54,653 nucleotides of DNA from an uncultured bacterium (GCA_905339405.1 CAJPGC010000057.1:1-54653); one strand, 5' to 3'; numbered from the stretch's first letter, positions 26,550 to 36,705 are shown. The notes: generated by a model not told the origin, from the sequence alone. Program-made: numbers and translations.

Positions 26550-27401
26550 ATGTTCGAGATAACCGAAAAAATCGAGCTGGCCCATACGGTCTACCAGTAC
26601 AAGATCAAGGCACCGCTCATAGCCAGGAAGAGGAAGGCCGGGCAGTTCGTCGTCCTCCGTCTGAACGAGATGGGTGAAAGGGTGCCGCTCACGATAGTCG
26701 ATTCCGACAACGCGGATGGCACGATAACCATCATCATGCAGGAAGTCGGCAAGTCCACGGCCATGCTGGGCAACATGGTGCCCGGCGACAACATACTTGA
26801 CGTCGTCGGCCCGCTGGGCAAGCCTACCCACATAGAGAACTTCGGCACCGTCGTGTGCGTTGGCGGCGGGATAGGGACGGCGCCGGTCTACCCCATCGCG
26901 AAGGCGATGAAAGAGGCGGGCAACAAGGTGGTCTCCATTATCGGCGCGAGGAATAAATCTCTCCTCATACTCGAAAAAGAGATGAGGGCGGTAAGCGACG
27001 ACCTCCGCGTCACCACCGACGACGGCAGCTACGGCCACCACGGGTTCGTCACACAGGTCTTGCAGAACCTCATAGACGAGGGCATGAAGATAGGCTGCGT
27101 CGTGGGCATAGGCCCGGTGCCGATGATGAGGGCGGTTTCAAACACCACGAAGCCCTATTCGATACCGACGGTCGTGTCTTTGAACCCCATCATGGTCGAC
27201 GGCACCGGAATGTGCGGAGCGTGCAGGGTCACGGTTTCCGGCAAGACCCAGTTCGTGTGCGTTGACGGCCCGGAGTTCGACGGCCACGGCGTCGATTTCG
27301 GCGAGCTCATTCTGCGCAACAGGAGCTACCTGAAGGAAGAGAAGGCCGCGATGGAGGAGCTCACTTACCACGAAGGCGGCAAGTGCTACGAGAGGAAATA
27401 A
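26550..27401 (+). CDS. nfnA: NADH-dependent ferredoxin:NADP+ oxidoreductase, small subunit
   Basis: A 283-aa FAD/NAD-binding protein of the dihydroorotate-dehydrogenase electron-transfer type. An FAD domain (about 1-100, RVPLTI motif) is followed by an NAD-binding domain (CVGGGIGTAPVYP) and a C-terminal [2Fe-2S] site with cysteines in MCGACR and FVCVDG. AAGGAG lies 6 nt before the ATG. Together with the next gene it forms NfnAB, which bifurcates electrons from NADPH to ferredoxin and NAD+ or the reverse. Pairing and order match the known nfn operons. Confidence 0.9.
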   Translation: MFEITEKIELAHTVYQYKIKAPLIARKRKAGQFVVLRLNEMGERVPLTIVDSDNADGTITIIMQEVGKSTAMLGNMVPGDNILDVVGPLGKPTHIENFGTVVCVGGGIGTAPVYPIAKAMKEAGNKVVSIIGARNKSLLILEKEMRAVSDDLRVTTDDGSYGHHGFVTQVLQNLIDEGMKIGCVVGIGPVPMMRAVSNTTKPYSIPTVVSLNPIMVDGTGMCGACRVTVSGKTQFVCVDGPEFDGHGVDFGELILRNRSYLKEEKAAMEELTYHEGGKCYERK

Positions 27402-27412
27402 ACCGGCCCTGA

Positions 27413-28873
<1,461 letters not shown>

Positions 28874-28894
28874 GTCAGACAGGCCACACACGAA

Positions 28895-28924
28895 GAGGGC
28901 GGCCCAAAGCCGCCCTCTTTTTTT
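28895..28924 (+). terminator. Terminator after nfnB
   Basis: Stem GAGGGCGGC / GCCGCCCTC with a CCAAA-type loop, followed by seven T residues. Confidence 0.92.
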
Positions 28925-29029
28925 GTTTTTGCCTTCCCCGGGCCCTCCCGCCCTCATTAAACTGTTGCCAACGCTTTCCGCCGTATGATAAAAATAAAAG
29001 ATAGACAAAAAACGGATGGAACAAAGACC

Positions 29030-29452
29030 ATGGCAACGAAGATATTGTTCGTATGCGTCGGCAACACCTGCCGCAGCCAGATGGCGGAAGGTTTCGCCAG
29101 GCAGTACGGAAAAGGGAAGATAGAGGTGAGGAGCGCCGGTACTTCGGCCTCGGGCTCGGTCAACAGGAGCACCATCGAGGCCATGAAGGAGGTCGGCATA
29201 GACATCTCCGGCCAGAGCTCTGACCAGCTCACGCTGGAGATGCTCGAGTGGGCGGACGTTGTCGTCACGATGGGCTGTCTGCCAGCTGACCAGCTCTGCC
29301 CGCCGGACTTCAAGGGAAAAAAGTACGACTGGAAGATAGAAGACCCGCTGGGGCGGCCCTGGGCCGTTATGCAGCGCGTCAGGGACGATATAGAAAAGAG
29401 GGTCAAGGAGCTCATAGTTGCAGAAGGCTCACTCGAGGATACTCGTAGTTGA
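29030..29452 (+). CDS. Arsenate reductase of the low-molecular-weight phosphatase type (ArsC-like)
   Basis: A 140-aa protein with the phosphatase loop C9-VGNT-C14-R15-S16 and two further cysteines in MGCLPADQLCPP, matching the Cys relay of thioredoxin-dependent arsenate reductases. DWKIEDPLGRPW ends the active-site fold. ATG 29030 gives the family N terminus MATKILFVC; an ATG at 28985 would add 15 residues and cannot be excluded. There is no arsenite efflux gene nearby. Its 3' end overlaps the PhoB-type regulator by 35 nt, so it may have a role in the phosphate/arsenate response, or act as a tyrosine phosphatase. Confidence 0.85.
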   Translation: MATKILFVCVGNTCRSQMAEGFARQYGKGKIEVRSAGTSASGSVNRSTIEAMKEVGIDISGQSSDQLTLEMLEWADVVVTMGCLPADQLCPPDFKGKKYDWKIEDPLGRPWAVMQRVRDDIEKRVKELIVAEGSLEDTRS

Positions 29453-30113
29453 CGACGAACCTGATATCCTGAACCTGCTCGAGTACAACCTCAGGCGCGC
29501 CGGTTTTCAGGCCCTGCTCGCCAAAGACGGCCCTGAGGCGATAGAGGCCGCAAGGGCCAACAGGCCCGACCTCGTCCTTCTTGATATCATGCTCCCGGAC
29601 ATGGAAGGCACCGAGGTCTTAAGAAGGCTCAAATCAACGGAGGCAACCGCTTCCATCCCCGTCATAATGCTCACTGCGAAGGGCGAAGAGGTCGACAAGA
29701 TTGTCGGCTTCGAGCTCGGCGCGGAAGACTACATCACAAAACCGTTCAGCCCCAGGGAACTGATACTGCGCGTAAAGGCCGTCCTCAAAAGGACTGCCGA
29801 GAAGCCCGAGCCCGTTGAGGCGCCCGTTGCTTTCGGGGAGCTGACTGTTGACCTGTCCCGCCACAAGGTAACTGTCTCCTCCAAACCCGTCGAGCTTTCG
29901 TCCACCGAGTTCAGGCTCCTTACTGAGCTGATGCGCGCCAAGGGCCGGGTCCTCACGAGGGACAACCTCCTTGACCGCGCCTGGGGCCGCGACTGCTTCG
30001 TCATACCGAGGACAGTCGATACCCATGTAAGGCGCTTGCGCTCGAAGCTCGGGGCGGCAGGCGAGTACATCGAGACCGTCAGGGGCGTGGGCTACAGGTT
30101 CAGGGAGGACTGA
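29418..30113 (+). CDS. phoB: PhoB-type response regulator
   Basis: A 231-aa OmpR/PhoB-family regulator. The receiver domain has the acidic pair VVDDEPD, the phosphorylation Asp in LLDIMLPD and the Lys in YITKPFSP; a winged helix follows (about 130-228, with the DTHVRRLRSKLG segment). It starts at TTG 29418 with AAGGAG 7 nt before, inside the end of the ArsC gene. The kinase gene begins directly after its stop. Target genes are unknown; no phosphate transport gene is in the window. Confidence 0.9.
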   Translation: MQKAHSRILVVDDEPDILNLLEYNLRRAGFQALLAKDGPEAIEAARANRPDLVLLDIMLPDMEGTEVLRRLKSTEATASIPVIMLTAKGEEVDKIVGFELGAEDYITKPFSPRELILRVKAVLKRTAEKPEPVEAPVAFGELTVDLSRHKVTVSSKPVELSSTEFRLLTELMRAKGRVLTRDNLLDRAWGRDCFVIPRTVDTHVRRLRSKLGAAGEYIETVRGVGYRFRED

Positions 30114-31139
30114 GTGGGAAAGAACCTTATCCTCGAGACCATAGCCCGCGAGATGCACACCGGCGTCGTCGTCCTGGACAAGAACGGAGCGGCCCTTTAC
30201 GCGAACCCGTTTTTCCTGAAGTCGTTTCCCGTCAACGGCGGCATCGAGGGCAAGAGCGTCTCCGAGAGCATAAAAAGCGAACTGCTGTTGAAGTCGGTCG
30301 AGGCTTTCCTCAAGAAGCGCGGCGGGGCGTCCGAGGACATCGAGATAGCCGAGGGCACGAGGTTCTTCAGCGTCCATATAGTCCCCATTAAAGACAAGGC
30401 GGACTTCAGCCTCATACTCTTCTTGCAGGACATAACCGAGGAAAAACGGGTCGAGACGATAAAGAGGGACTTTGTCGCGAACGTTTCGCACGAGCTCCGC
30501 ACGCCGCTTGCGTCGATAAAAGGATATTCCGAGACGCTCCTGGACGGAGGGATGGACGACAAGAAGACCCTCGCCGAGTTCCTCCGCGTCATCGACAGGC
30601 ACGCAACGCGCATGTCCAGGCTCATTGACGACCTCCTAATCTTATCCAGGCTCGAGTCCCATCAGATGACGATAGTGGCCTCTCCCATCGACCTGGGCGA
30701 GCTCGTCACCTCAACGGTAAAAGGCTTCGAGAAGCAGGCGAGGGACAAGGGCATCACTCTTAGCGCCCTCGTCCCCGAGGAACTCCCGAACGCGCTCGGC
30801 GACAGGGACAGGCTCGAGCAGGTAATGGTCAACCTCCTGGACAACGCGATAAAATACACGCCCTCCGGCGGGAGCGTGAGCGTTTCAGCCTTTCTGGAAG
30901 CGGGATGTGTGCGCGTCGACGTAGGGGACACAGGCATCGGCATACCCGCTGGCGACATATCCCGCATATTCGAGCGCTTCTACAGGGTCGACAAGGCCAG
31001 GAGCCGCGAGCTCGGTGGAACGGGCCTGGGACTGGCGATAGTGAAGCACATCATCCAGGGGCACAACGGCAGGCTGGGCGTCGAGAGCAAGCCGGGCAAG
31101 GGCTCTGTCTTCAGCTTTTCGATAAAGGCCTGCAGGTAG
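30114..31139 (+). CDS. PhoR-like sensor histidine kinase without membrane segments
   Basis: A 341-aa kinase starting at GTG immediately after the phoB stop. A PAS domain (about 8-110) is followed by HisKA with the phospho-His in NVSHELRTPL and an ATPase domain with NLLDNAIKYT, DTGIGI and GGTGLGLAIVK. Typical PhoR has one or two N-terminal membrane helices; none is visible here, so it is probably cytoplasmic and senses an internal signal or a partner protein. Genetic pairing with PhoB is clear from the zero spacing. Confidence 0.9.
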   Translation: MGKNLILETIAREMHTGVVVLDKNGAALYANPFFLKSFPVNGGIEGKSVSESIKSELLLKSVEAFLKKRGGASEDIEIAEGTRFFSVHIVPIKDKADFSLILFLQDITEEKRVETIKRDFVANVSHELRTPLASIKGYSETLLDGGMDDKKTLAEFLRVIDRHATRMSRLIDDLLILSRLESHQMTIVASPIDLGELVTSTVKGFEKQARDKGITLSALVPEELPNALGDRDRLEQVMVNLLDNAIKYTPSGGSVSVSAFLEAGCVRVDVGDTGIGIPAGDISRIFERFYRVDKARSRELGGTGLGLAIVKHIIQGHNGRLGVESKPGKGSVFSFSIKACR

Positions 31140-31450
31140 GCTGGGCGCGTGCGCTGTGCGCACCATCTTGCGCGCTGCCGCGCTTGAGTTTCTTCACCGG
31201 AATACCATGTAACGCGGCTGCCGCCGCTCTCTGTAACATGCTCCACGCGCTTTCATCCTCCACCACCCGCGAAACGCTCCCCCAAGGTCGCTTCGCTCCC
31301 AGCTTCCCCGTCGCGTTTCGCCCTTCCTCCCTGAGGCGCGCTCCGCATGTTACGGCGCATGGGTTAAAGACAAAAAAGAAACACTCCCCTATGTCTTTGC
31401 AAACAACCCCTCTACTTATGTTATAATCCCCCGGTTGTCTAATTAAACCT
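31140..31450. other. Gene-free stretch with nested inverted repeats
   Basis: No gene seen. Nested arms GTAACATGC (31233-31241) with GCATGTTAC (31345-31353), and GCGAAACGC (31269-31277) with GCGTTTCGC (31313-31321), would fold 31233-31353 into one large stem. TATAAT at 31422-31427, with TTGCAA at 31397-31402 (19-nt spacer), may be a promoter for the ABC exporter genes. Confidence 0.6.
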
Positions 31451-32395
31451 ATGCCGATAATCCAGGTCGAAAACCTAATAAAGAAGTACAACGGCACCGA
31501 GGCCGTCAAGGGAGTCTCCTTCGAGGTCAGGGAAGGCGAGACCTTCGGCTTTCTCGGCCCGAACGGTGCGGGCAAAACGACGACCATCAACATCCTGTGC
31601 ACGCTCCTGGGCTTCGATTCGGGGCTTGCCATGGTCAACGGCTTCGATTGCAAGAGGGACCCTCACAAGGTAAGACAAGCCATCGGGCTCGTCTTCCAGG
31701 AGGTCACGCTCGACAACGAGCTTACCGCCTACGAGAACCTCAAATTCCATTGCTATATGTACAACATGGAAAAGAGGCTCACTGAGGAGCGCATAGGCGA
31801 GATACTCGAAGTCGTGGGGCTGGCCGACAGGAGGGACGACATCGTAAAGAAGTTCTCGGGCGGCATGAAAAGAAGGCTCGAGATAGCCCGCGGCCTTCTC
31901 CACAGGCCCAGGGTGCTTTTTCTGGACGAGCCGACTTTGGGCCTCGACCCGCAGACGAGAAGCCACGTCTGGGAGTTCATACAGAAGCTCAAAAAATCAG
32001 AGGGCAACACCGTCTTCATGACGACCCACTACATGGAGGAGGCCGAGGTCTGCGACAGGATAGCCATCATGGACAGGGGCAGGATAATCGCCTGCGACAG
32101 GCCGGACGAGCTGAAAAAGGCGCTTAGAGGCGACACCATCTACCTGAAGACATCTGACAACGACAGGGCCGCCGTTGAGATAGAGGCCAAGTTTTCGTTG
32201 AAGCCCAGGAAGATTGAGGGCGGGCTCGCCCTCCTTGTCGAATCAGGCGAGAAGTTCATCCCCAGGCTCTTCGAGAGACTTGAGACAGGCATAAGCTCCG
32301 TGAACCTAAAGAGGCCGAGCCTCGAGGACGTCTTCATAAACCTCACTGGCAGGGAGATGAGGGACGAGGGGCCATCTCCCAGGCAGAGACCCTAA
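31451..32395 (+). CDS. ABC exporter ATP-binding protein (DrrA-like)
   Basis: A 314-aa ATPase of the ABC-2 export class. Walker A GPNGAGKTT (about residues 38-46), signature FSGGMKRRLEIARGL, Walker B LFLDEPTLGLD and the H-loop TTHYMEE are intact. The extra C-terminal domain (about 225-314) is typical of daunorubicin-resistance-like (DrrA) proteins. Its membrane partner is at 32555, but a MITE-like repeat of about 125 bp lies between the two genes. The substrate cannot be told; drug, lipid or polysaccharide export are all possible. Confidence 0.9.
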   Translation: MPIIQVENLIKKYNGTEAVKGVSFEVREGETFGFLGPNGAGKTTTINILCTLLGFDSGLAMVNGFDCKRDPHKVRQAIGLVFQEVTLDNELTAYENLKFHCYMYNMEKRLTEERIGEILEVVGLADRRDDIVKKFSGGMKRRLEIARGLLHRPRVLFLDEPTLGLDPQTRSHVWEFIQKLKKSEGNTVFMTTHYMEEAEVCDRIAIMDRGRIIACDRPDELKKALRGDTIYLKTSDNDRAAVEIEAKFSLKPRKIEGGLALLVESGEKFIPRLFERLETGISSVNLKRPSLEDVFINLTGREMRDEGPSPRQRP

Positions 32396-32400
32396 AATTG

Positions 32401-32526
32401 AAAATTGCTCTTTTTTCTAATCTCTGTGTCAGGGCGTAAACAAAAATGCTCACATATTATCATATATGCTGCGCTTTTTATTTCCGCCCTTCCTTGACCT
32501 CAGTAAAAATAGCTGATTTTTAGAGA
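32401..32526 (+). repeat. MITE-like repeat R2, long copy A
   Basis: Begins AAAATTGCTC and ends TAGCTGATTTTTAGAG, with related inverted ends. The centre (32431-32490) is a 60-nt hairpin between AGGGCG and CGCCCT. It is about 88% identical by eye to the inverted copy at 45588-45707; short forms without the central hairpin are at 46759-46813 and 54243-54299. It begins 5 nt after the stop of the ABC ATPase gene and separates it from the permease gene. Confidence 0.8.
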
Positions 32527-32554
32527 TAGTTTATAATAAACCATCGAGTAGAAG

Positions 32555-33322
32555 ATGCTCTCGTACAAAGCCATCTACGTCATAACTCTCCGCGAGTTCA
32601 AGAGGTTCTTCCGCCAGAGGGGCAGGCTCATAGTCACGGCCGCGCGCCCCCTCATCTGGCTCTTCATCGTGGGGTCGGGCTTCACCAGGCTCATCGACAC
32701 GAGCGAAGAGGGCGTCCGGTACATACAGTTCATACTGCCCGGGATAGTGGGCATGACGATACTTTTCAGCTCGATATTCTCGACCATCTCGGTAGTCTGG
32801 GACAGGGAGTTCGGCTTCCTCCGTGAGATGCTTGTCTCGCCGGTCTCAAGGGTGACGATAGTCTTTGGCAAGCTCCTTTCGGGCACGGCCCTTTCAGTCT
32901 TTCAGGGCGCGGCACTTCTTATAGTCGCGCCGTTCCTGAGCCTCCACATAGGCGTGATGGACTTCGTCGTCATGGTCTTTCTCATGTTCCTCGTGGCCCT
33001 GGCCATAACGGCCCTGGGCCTGTTCGTCGCTTCGTTCCTCACTTCTCTCGAGGGCTTCAACGTCATAATGAACTTCATAGTATTGCCGATGTTCTTCCTT
33101 TCGGGCGCGCTCTACCCGGTGGGCTCGCTCCCGGAGTACATAAAGGTCTTCGCCTACGTCAACCCGCTCTGCTACGGCGTTGATTCCTTCAAGCACGTGC
33201 TCCTTCCGGGCCAGGGGGCCCTTGTGGCTGAGTTCCCCATGGCTTTGGACATAGCGTTCATAGCGGCCTTCTCGGTCGTCTTCACTTTCCTTTCGGCGCT
33301 CGTCTTCGAGAGGCGCAAATGA
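32555..33322 (+). CDS. ABC-2 type exporter permease
   Basis: A 255-aa membrane protein with six helices and the ABC-2 layout; motifs LPGIVGMTILFSSIF near residue 66 and LPMFFLSGALYPVGSLP near 182 are typical of DrrB/NodJ-like permeases. It is the membrane partner of the ATPase at 31451. TATAAT lies at 32532-32537 next to the repeat, but no -35 is seen. The stop overlaps rsmI by 4 nt (ATGA). Confidence 0.9.
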   Translation: MLSYKAIYVITLREFKRFFRQRGRLIVTAARPLIWLFIVGSGFTRLIDTSEEGVRYIQFILPGIVGMTILFSSIFSTISVVWDREFGFLREMLVSPVSRVTIVFGKLLSGTALSVFQGAALLIVAPFLSLHIGVMDFVVMVFLMFLVALAITALGLFVASFLTSLEGFNVIMNFIVLPMFFLSGALYPVGSLPEYIKVFAYVNPLCYGVDSFKHVLLPGQGALVAEFPMALDIAFIAAFSVVFTFLSALVFERRK

Positions 33323-34158
33323 AGGGGACTCTTTATGTGGTCGCAACCCCTATCGGCAATCTCGAGGACATGACGTTCAGGGCGGTGCGTGTCCTGAAAG
33401 AAGCCGGGCTCATCGCAGCTGAGGACACGAGGCATACTAAAAAGCTCCTTGTCCATTTCGGCATAGACGGCCCGCTTACAAGCTACCATGAGCACAACGA
33501 GAGGGAGAAGGCGGGCCTCATCGTGGAAAAGCTCCTTTCCGGAATTGATGTCGCGCTCGTTTCTGACGCAGGCACTCCCGGCATATCTGACCCGGGCTAC
33601 AGGCTCGTCGGGCTGGCCGTGGAAAAGGGTATAAAAGTCGTCCCGGTGCCTGGAGCGTCGGCCATCGTCTCTCTCGTGTCCGTCTCGGGTCTTCCCACCG
33701 ACGAGTTCTCGTTCAAAGGTTTTCTGCCCGTCAAGGAAGGCGAGCTAAGGCGGGTTTTGCAGGAGCTGAAGGGCGTTGCCGCCACCTCTGTTTTTTACGA
33801 ATCCCCAAGGAGGCTCGCCCGCTCGCTGGAGCTGGTCAAAGAGGTCTTGGGAGATGTCCGCGTTGTAGTGGGCAGGGAGCTCACCAAGATTCACGAAGAG
33901 GTGATGAGGGGGACGGTCAGCGAAGTCCTTGCCTCCATACCGGTTGAGATAAAAGGCGAAGTCACGCTGATTTTGAGGACCGAAGAAGAGAAGGAGTCGG
34001 CCGACTTCAGGGCGCTCCTCGAAGGGCTTTTGTCCTCCGGCGCGAAGCTCAACGACGCTGTAAAGGCTGTTGCGGCTGACACGGGCGTTGCCAGGTCGGA
34101 GGTCTACAAGGAAGCCCTTACCATAAAGGAAAGGCTCAAGGGAAAGGAGCTCGAATGA
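33319..34158 (+). CDS. rsmI: 16S rRNA cytidine-1402 2'-O-methyltransferase
   Basis: A 279-aa tetrapyrrole-methylase-fold enzyme. The N-terminal signature LYVVATPIGNLEDMTFRAV, the AEDTRHTKKLL segment, SDAGTPGISDPG and VPGASAIVSLVSVSGLPTDEFSFKGF are characteristic. It methylates the ribose of C1402 in 16S rRNA at the ribosomal P site. Length is normal (about 280). Start and stop overlap its neighbours by 4 nt each. Confidence 0.96.
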   Translation: MKGTLYVVATPIGNLEDMTFRAVRVLKEAGLIAAEDTRHTKKLLVHFGIDGPLTSYHEHNEREKAGLIVEKLLSGIDVALVSDAGTPGISDPGYRLVGLAVEKGIKVVPVPGASAIVSLVSVSGLPTDEFSFKGFLPVKEGELRRVLQELKGVAATSVFYESPRRLARSLELVKEVLGDVRVVVGRELTKIHEEVMRGTVSEVLASIPVEIKGEVTLILRTEEEKESADFRALLEGLLSSGAKLNDAVKAVAADTGVARSEVYKEALTIKERLKGKELE

Positions 34159-34457
34159 AAAAATTCATACTCGGCGTTCTCATAGGGATACTCGCGCTTG
34201 CCGCGTTCCTCTACTTCGGCGGCCCCAGGTATATGCGCATATTCGGGGCCAAGACTGAGGAAGCTGGCGCGAGGCTGGAGAAGTACGAAAAAGGCCTGAA
34301 GGAGACGGCCGGGGAAGCCGCTGAAAAGGTAAAGGACACGGCCGAGACTGTCAAGGAGAAGGCCGGGGCGGCGAAGGAGTCTGCCGGGGAGGCTTACGAC
34401 AAGACCAAAAAGGCCGTCAACAAGACGACCGGCAAGGTCAAGGAGTATACCCCTTAG
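34155..34457 (+). CDS. Small membrane-anchored protein with amphipathic Lys/Glu/Ala repeats
   Basis: A 100-aa protein with one N-terminal helix (about residues 4-22), then a highly charged alanine-rich segment (about 33-98) with irregular 7- and 11-residue periodicity such as AEKVKDTAETVKEKAGAAKE. This resembles LEA-like or YtxH-like stress proteins by composition, not by proven homology. ATG overlaps the rsmI stop. Its stop codon overlaps that of the convergent lipoprotein gene (34454), so the two messages are complementary at their ends. Confidence 0.75.
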   Translation: MKKFILGVLIGILALAAFLYFGGPRYMRIFGAKTEEAGARLEKYEKGLKETAGEAAEKVKDTAETVKEKAGAAKESAGEAYDKTKKAVNKTTGKVKEYTP

Positions 34458-35023
34458 TAGGGGGTGGACTTGAACTGGAACGGCAGAGAGAAAGTCATGG
34501 TATCTGTGCCCACGTAGAACTCGCGGACCTCGATGGCGGCTTTTTTCGCTTCTTTTGAGACCTTGGTGAATATCAGCAGCCCTGTCGTCCTCCCGCCGGG
34601 CGGGATTTGCGCGTCGAGGTCAAAGAACTTGCCCTTCAGGCTGTCCACGGACTCTCCGCCGAGCTCGTACAGATCGGTATAGTCCAGAGGCCTCAGGTAG
34701 TCGACCGAGTTGACGAGGGCAGTGTAATTGGGCTTGTAAATGGCTTTCGAGGCAGACCTGTTCTCGATGGTCATCATCAATACCAGGTAGTCTTTCTCGA
34801 GGAGCGAGACAATGAGCTCGTTTGAGACTTCGCCCTTTCTCACCTGCCTTGCCGAGGCGGCTATGGCCTTGTTTTCGTAAACGCTCTCCGCGCCCCTTGT
34901 GCTGTAGCCGGCCGTTTTGGAGCTGTCCGGCACTAGATACGAAACGCGCGGCTTCGGCTGGCATGAAGGCAGACAAGCGGCAACAAAAAGCATGAGCGCG
35001 AGAAAACAGGTTTTTTTCATCAT
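34454..35023 (-). CDS. Predicted lipoprotein of unknown function
   Basis: A 189-aa protein with signal peptide and lipobox (VAAC or LPSC near residues 14-21), so a lipid-anchored envelope protein. The mature part contains a beta-rich domain with ENRSASKAIYKPNY and LDAQIPPGGRTTGLLIF segments, like small Ig-like or DUF4352-type folds, but no family is firmly recognised. Start is ATG 35023 (a second ATG follows directly). It lies 2 nt after the acylphosphatase stop, so the two form a - strand pair. Confidence 0.72.
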   Translation of the reverse strand: MMKKTCFLALMLFVAACLPSCQPKPRVSYLVPDSSKTAGYSTRGAESVYENKAIAASARQVRKGEVSNELIVSLLEKDYLVLMMTIENRSASKAIYKPNYTALVNSVDYLRPLDYTDLYELGGESVDSLKGKFFDLDAQIPPGGRTTGLLIFTKVSKEAKKAAIEVREFYVGTDTMTFSLPFQFKSTPY

Positions 35024-35025
35024 CG

Positions 35026-35322
35026 TCAATATACCGTATAACGCGTGTGCGCGGTGAAGTCGTCGAACTCGTTCCTGAACGGCTCCCAGCTGAGGTTGAC
35101 CCTTTCGACCCTGGCCATCGGTGGGCCGATGCGGCACCATTCGATGAGTTTATTGACCTGGGTTTCTTCGCCTTCGAGAACGGCCTCGACAGCGCCGTTC
35201 GGGTTGTTCCTTACCCAGCCGGACACGTCCCTGGCCCTCGCGGCCTCGACGGTGCTCGCGCGGAAGGAGACACCCTGGACGAGCCCCTCGATAATAAGGT
35301 GCGCCCTGACCATTTTGCCCAT
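35026..35322 (-). CDS. acyP: Acylphosphatase
   Basis: A 98-aa enzyme that hydrolyses acyl phosphates such as 1,3-bisphosphoglycerate or carbamoyl phosphate. The phosphate loop GLVQGVSFR with catalytic R21 and the GWVRNNPNG motif with catalytic Asn (N39) are intact. ATG 35322 is used; ATG 35313 (MVRAHLII) is possible. It is divergent from trmFO, whose start is 90 nt away. Confidence 0.94.
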   Translation of the reverse strand: MGKMVRAHLIIEGLVQGVSFRASTVEAARARDVSGWVRNNPNGAVEAVLEGEETQVNKLIEWCRIGPPMARVERVNLSWEPFRNEFDDFTAHTRYTVY

Positions 35323-35412
35323 TTCCTGAACCTACCATAAAAAAAGCCTTTACGCAAGGCGAGCCGAAAAAGGCGCAGCGGGATTTAACAATGAAATTTT
35401 TCCGGAGAGAAG

Positions 35413-36705
35413 ATGCCTGAAAAGATAACCATCATAGGCGGCGGGCTTGCCGGTTGCGAGGCCGCCTGGCAGGTAGCCCGGGCAGGCGGCAGGGCCGCCA
35501 TACTGGAGATGAAGCCGGTAAAACACAGCCCGGCGCATACGACGGACGCGCTTGCCGAACTCGTCTGCAGCAACTCCCTTAAATCAGAGAGCCTCGAGAA
35601 CGCCTCGGGGATATTGAAGGAGGAGATGGCCGCCCTCGGCTCTCTCGTCGTCAGGGCCGCCCTGTTCAGCCGCGTGCCTGCCGGAGGCACCCTTGCCGTC
35701 GACAGGACTGCTTTTTCCGCCTTCATAACGTCGGCGCTTTTAGATGCCGGGGTCGAGGTCGTAAGGGACGAGGTAACTGAGCTTCCAGAGGCCAGGCCTC
35801 TCGTCATAGCCTCTGGCCCGCTCACCTCCGATTCTCTCGCCGCTTCGATACAGGCGCTCATAGGCGCCGCGAGCCTCAACTTCTATGACGCGGTAGCGCC
35901 AATCGTCTACAAGGAATCGATAGACATGGAAAGCGCCTTTTCAGCCTCGAGGTACGGCAAGGGCGGGGACGACTACATCAACTGCCCGATGACGAAGGAA
36001 GAGTACGAAGCCTTCTACGCCGAGCTTGTAAAGGCCGACACAGCGAGGGCGCGCGAGTTTGAGGAGATGAAGAGTTTCGAGGCCTGCATGCCGATAGAGG
36101 TCATGGCCCAGAGGGGCCAACAGACGCTCCTGTTCGGGCCGATGAAGCCCGTGGGCCTCACAGACCCCCGGACAGGAAAGAGGCCCTTCGCTGTCGTCCA
36201 ACTCAGGCGGGAGAACCGGGAGGACACTCTTTACAACATCGTCGGCTTTCAGACGAGGCTCACCTTCGCAGAGCAGAAGAGGATATTCCCGATGATACCG
36301 GCCCTCAGGCGGGCCGAGTTCGCAAGGCTCGGGAAACTCCACAGGAACAGCTATATCGACTCTCCACGGCTACTGACCGAGTTCCAGCAGCTCCGGAAAG
36401 AGCCGTCCATCATCTTCGCGGGGCAGATAACAGGCGTCGAGGGCTACTGCGAGTCGGCCGCCTCCGGCATACTCGCTGGGATGAACGCGTTGAGGCTCGC
36501 GAGAGGGAAGTCTCCTGTATGCCCGCCGGAGGAGACCATCATGGGCGCGCTCATGAGGCACATCTCCAAGGCCGAAGGCCCGTTTACGCCCATGAACGCG
36601 AACATGGGCCTGCTGCCGCCAGAAAAAGGCAAGGACAGGCGGGCCAAACAGTCGAAGAAGGCCATAGAGGCAATGGCCGCCTGGACTGAAAGCCTTGCAA
36701 ATTGA
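35413..36705 (+). CDS. trmFO: Folate-dependent tRNA (uracil-54-C5)-methyltransferase
   Basis: A 430-aa flavoenzyme that forms m5U54 in the tRNA T loop using methylene-tetrahydrofolate. It opens with the FAD motif IIGGGLAGCEAAWQ and shows AELVCSNSLKSE, YINCPMTKEEYEAFYAEL, FEACMPIEVMA and the C-terminal NANMGLLPP motif. TrmFO occurs in Gram-positives, deltaproteobacteria, alphaproteobacteria and related groups in place of TrmA, useful for placing the organism. GGAGAG precedes the ATG. Confidence 0.95.
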   Translation: MPEKITIIGGGLAGCEAAWQVARAGGRAAILEMKPVKHSPAHTTDALAELVCSNSLKSESLENASGILKEEMAALGSLVVRAALFSRVPAGGTLAVDRTAFSAFITSALLDAGVEVVRDEVTELPEARPLVIASGPLTSDSLAASIQALIGAASLNFYDAVAPIVYKESIDMESAFSASRYGKGGDDYINCPMTKEEYEAFYAELVKADTARAREFEEMKSFEACMPIEVMAQRGQQTLLFGPMKPVGLTDPRTGKRPFAVVQLRRENREDTLYNIVGFQTRLTFAEQKRIFPMIPALRRAEFARLGKLHRNSYIDSPRLLTEFQQLRKEPSIIFAGQITGVEGYCESAASGILAGMNALRLARGKSPVCPPEETIMGALMRHISKAEGPFTPMNANMGLLPPEKGKDRRAKQSKKAIEAMAAWTESLAN

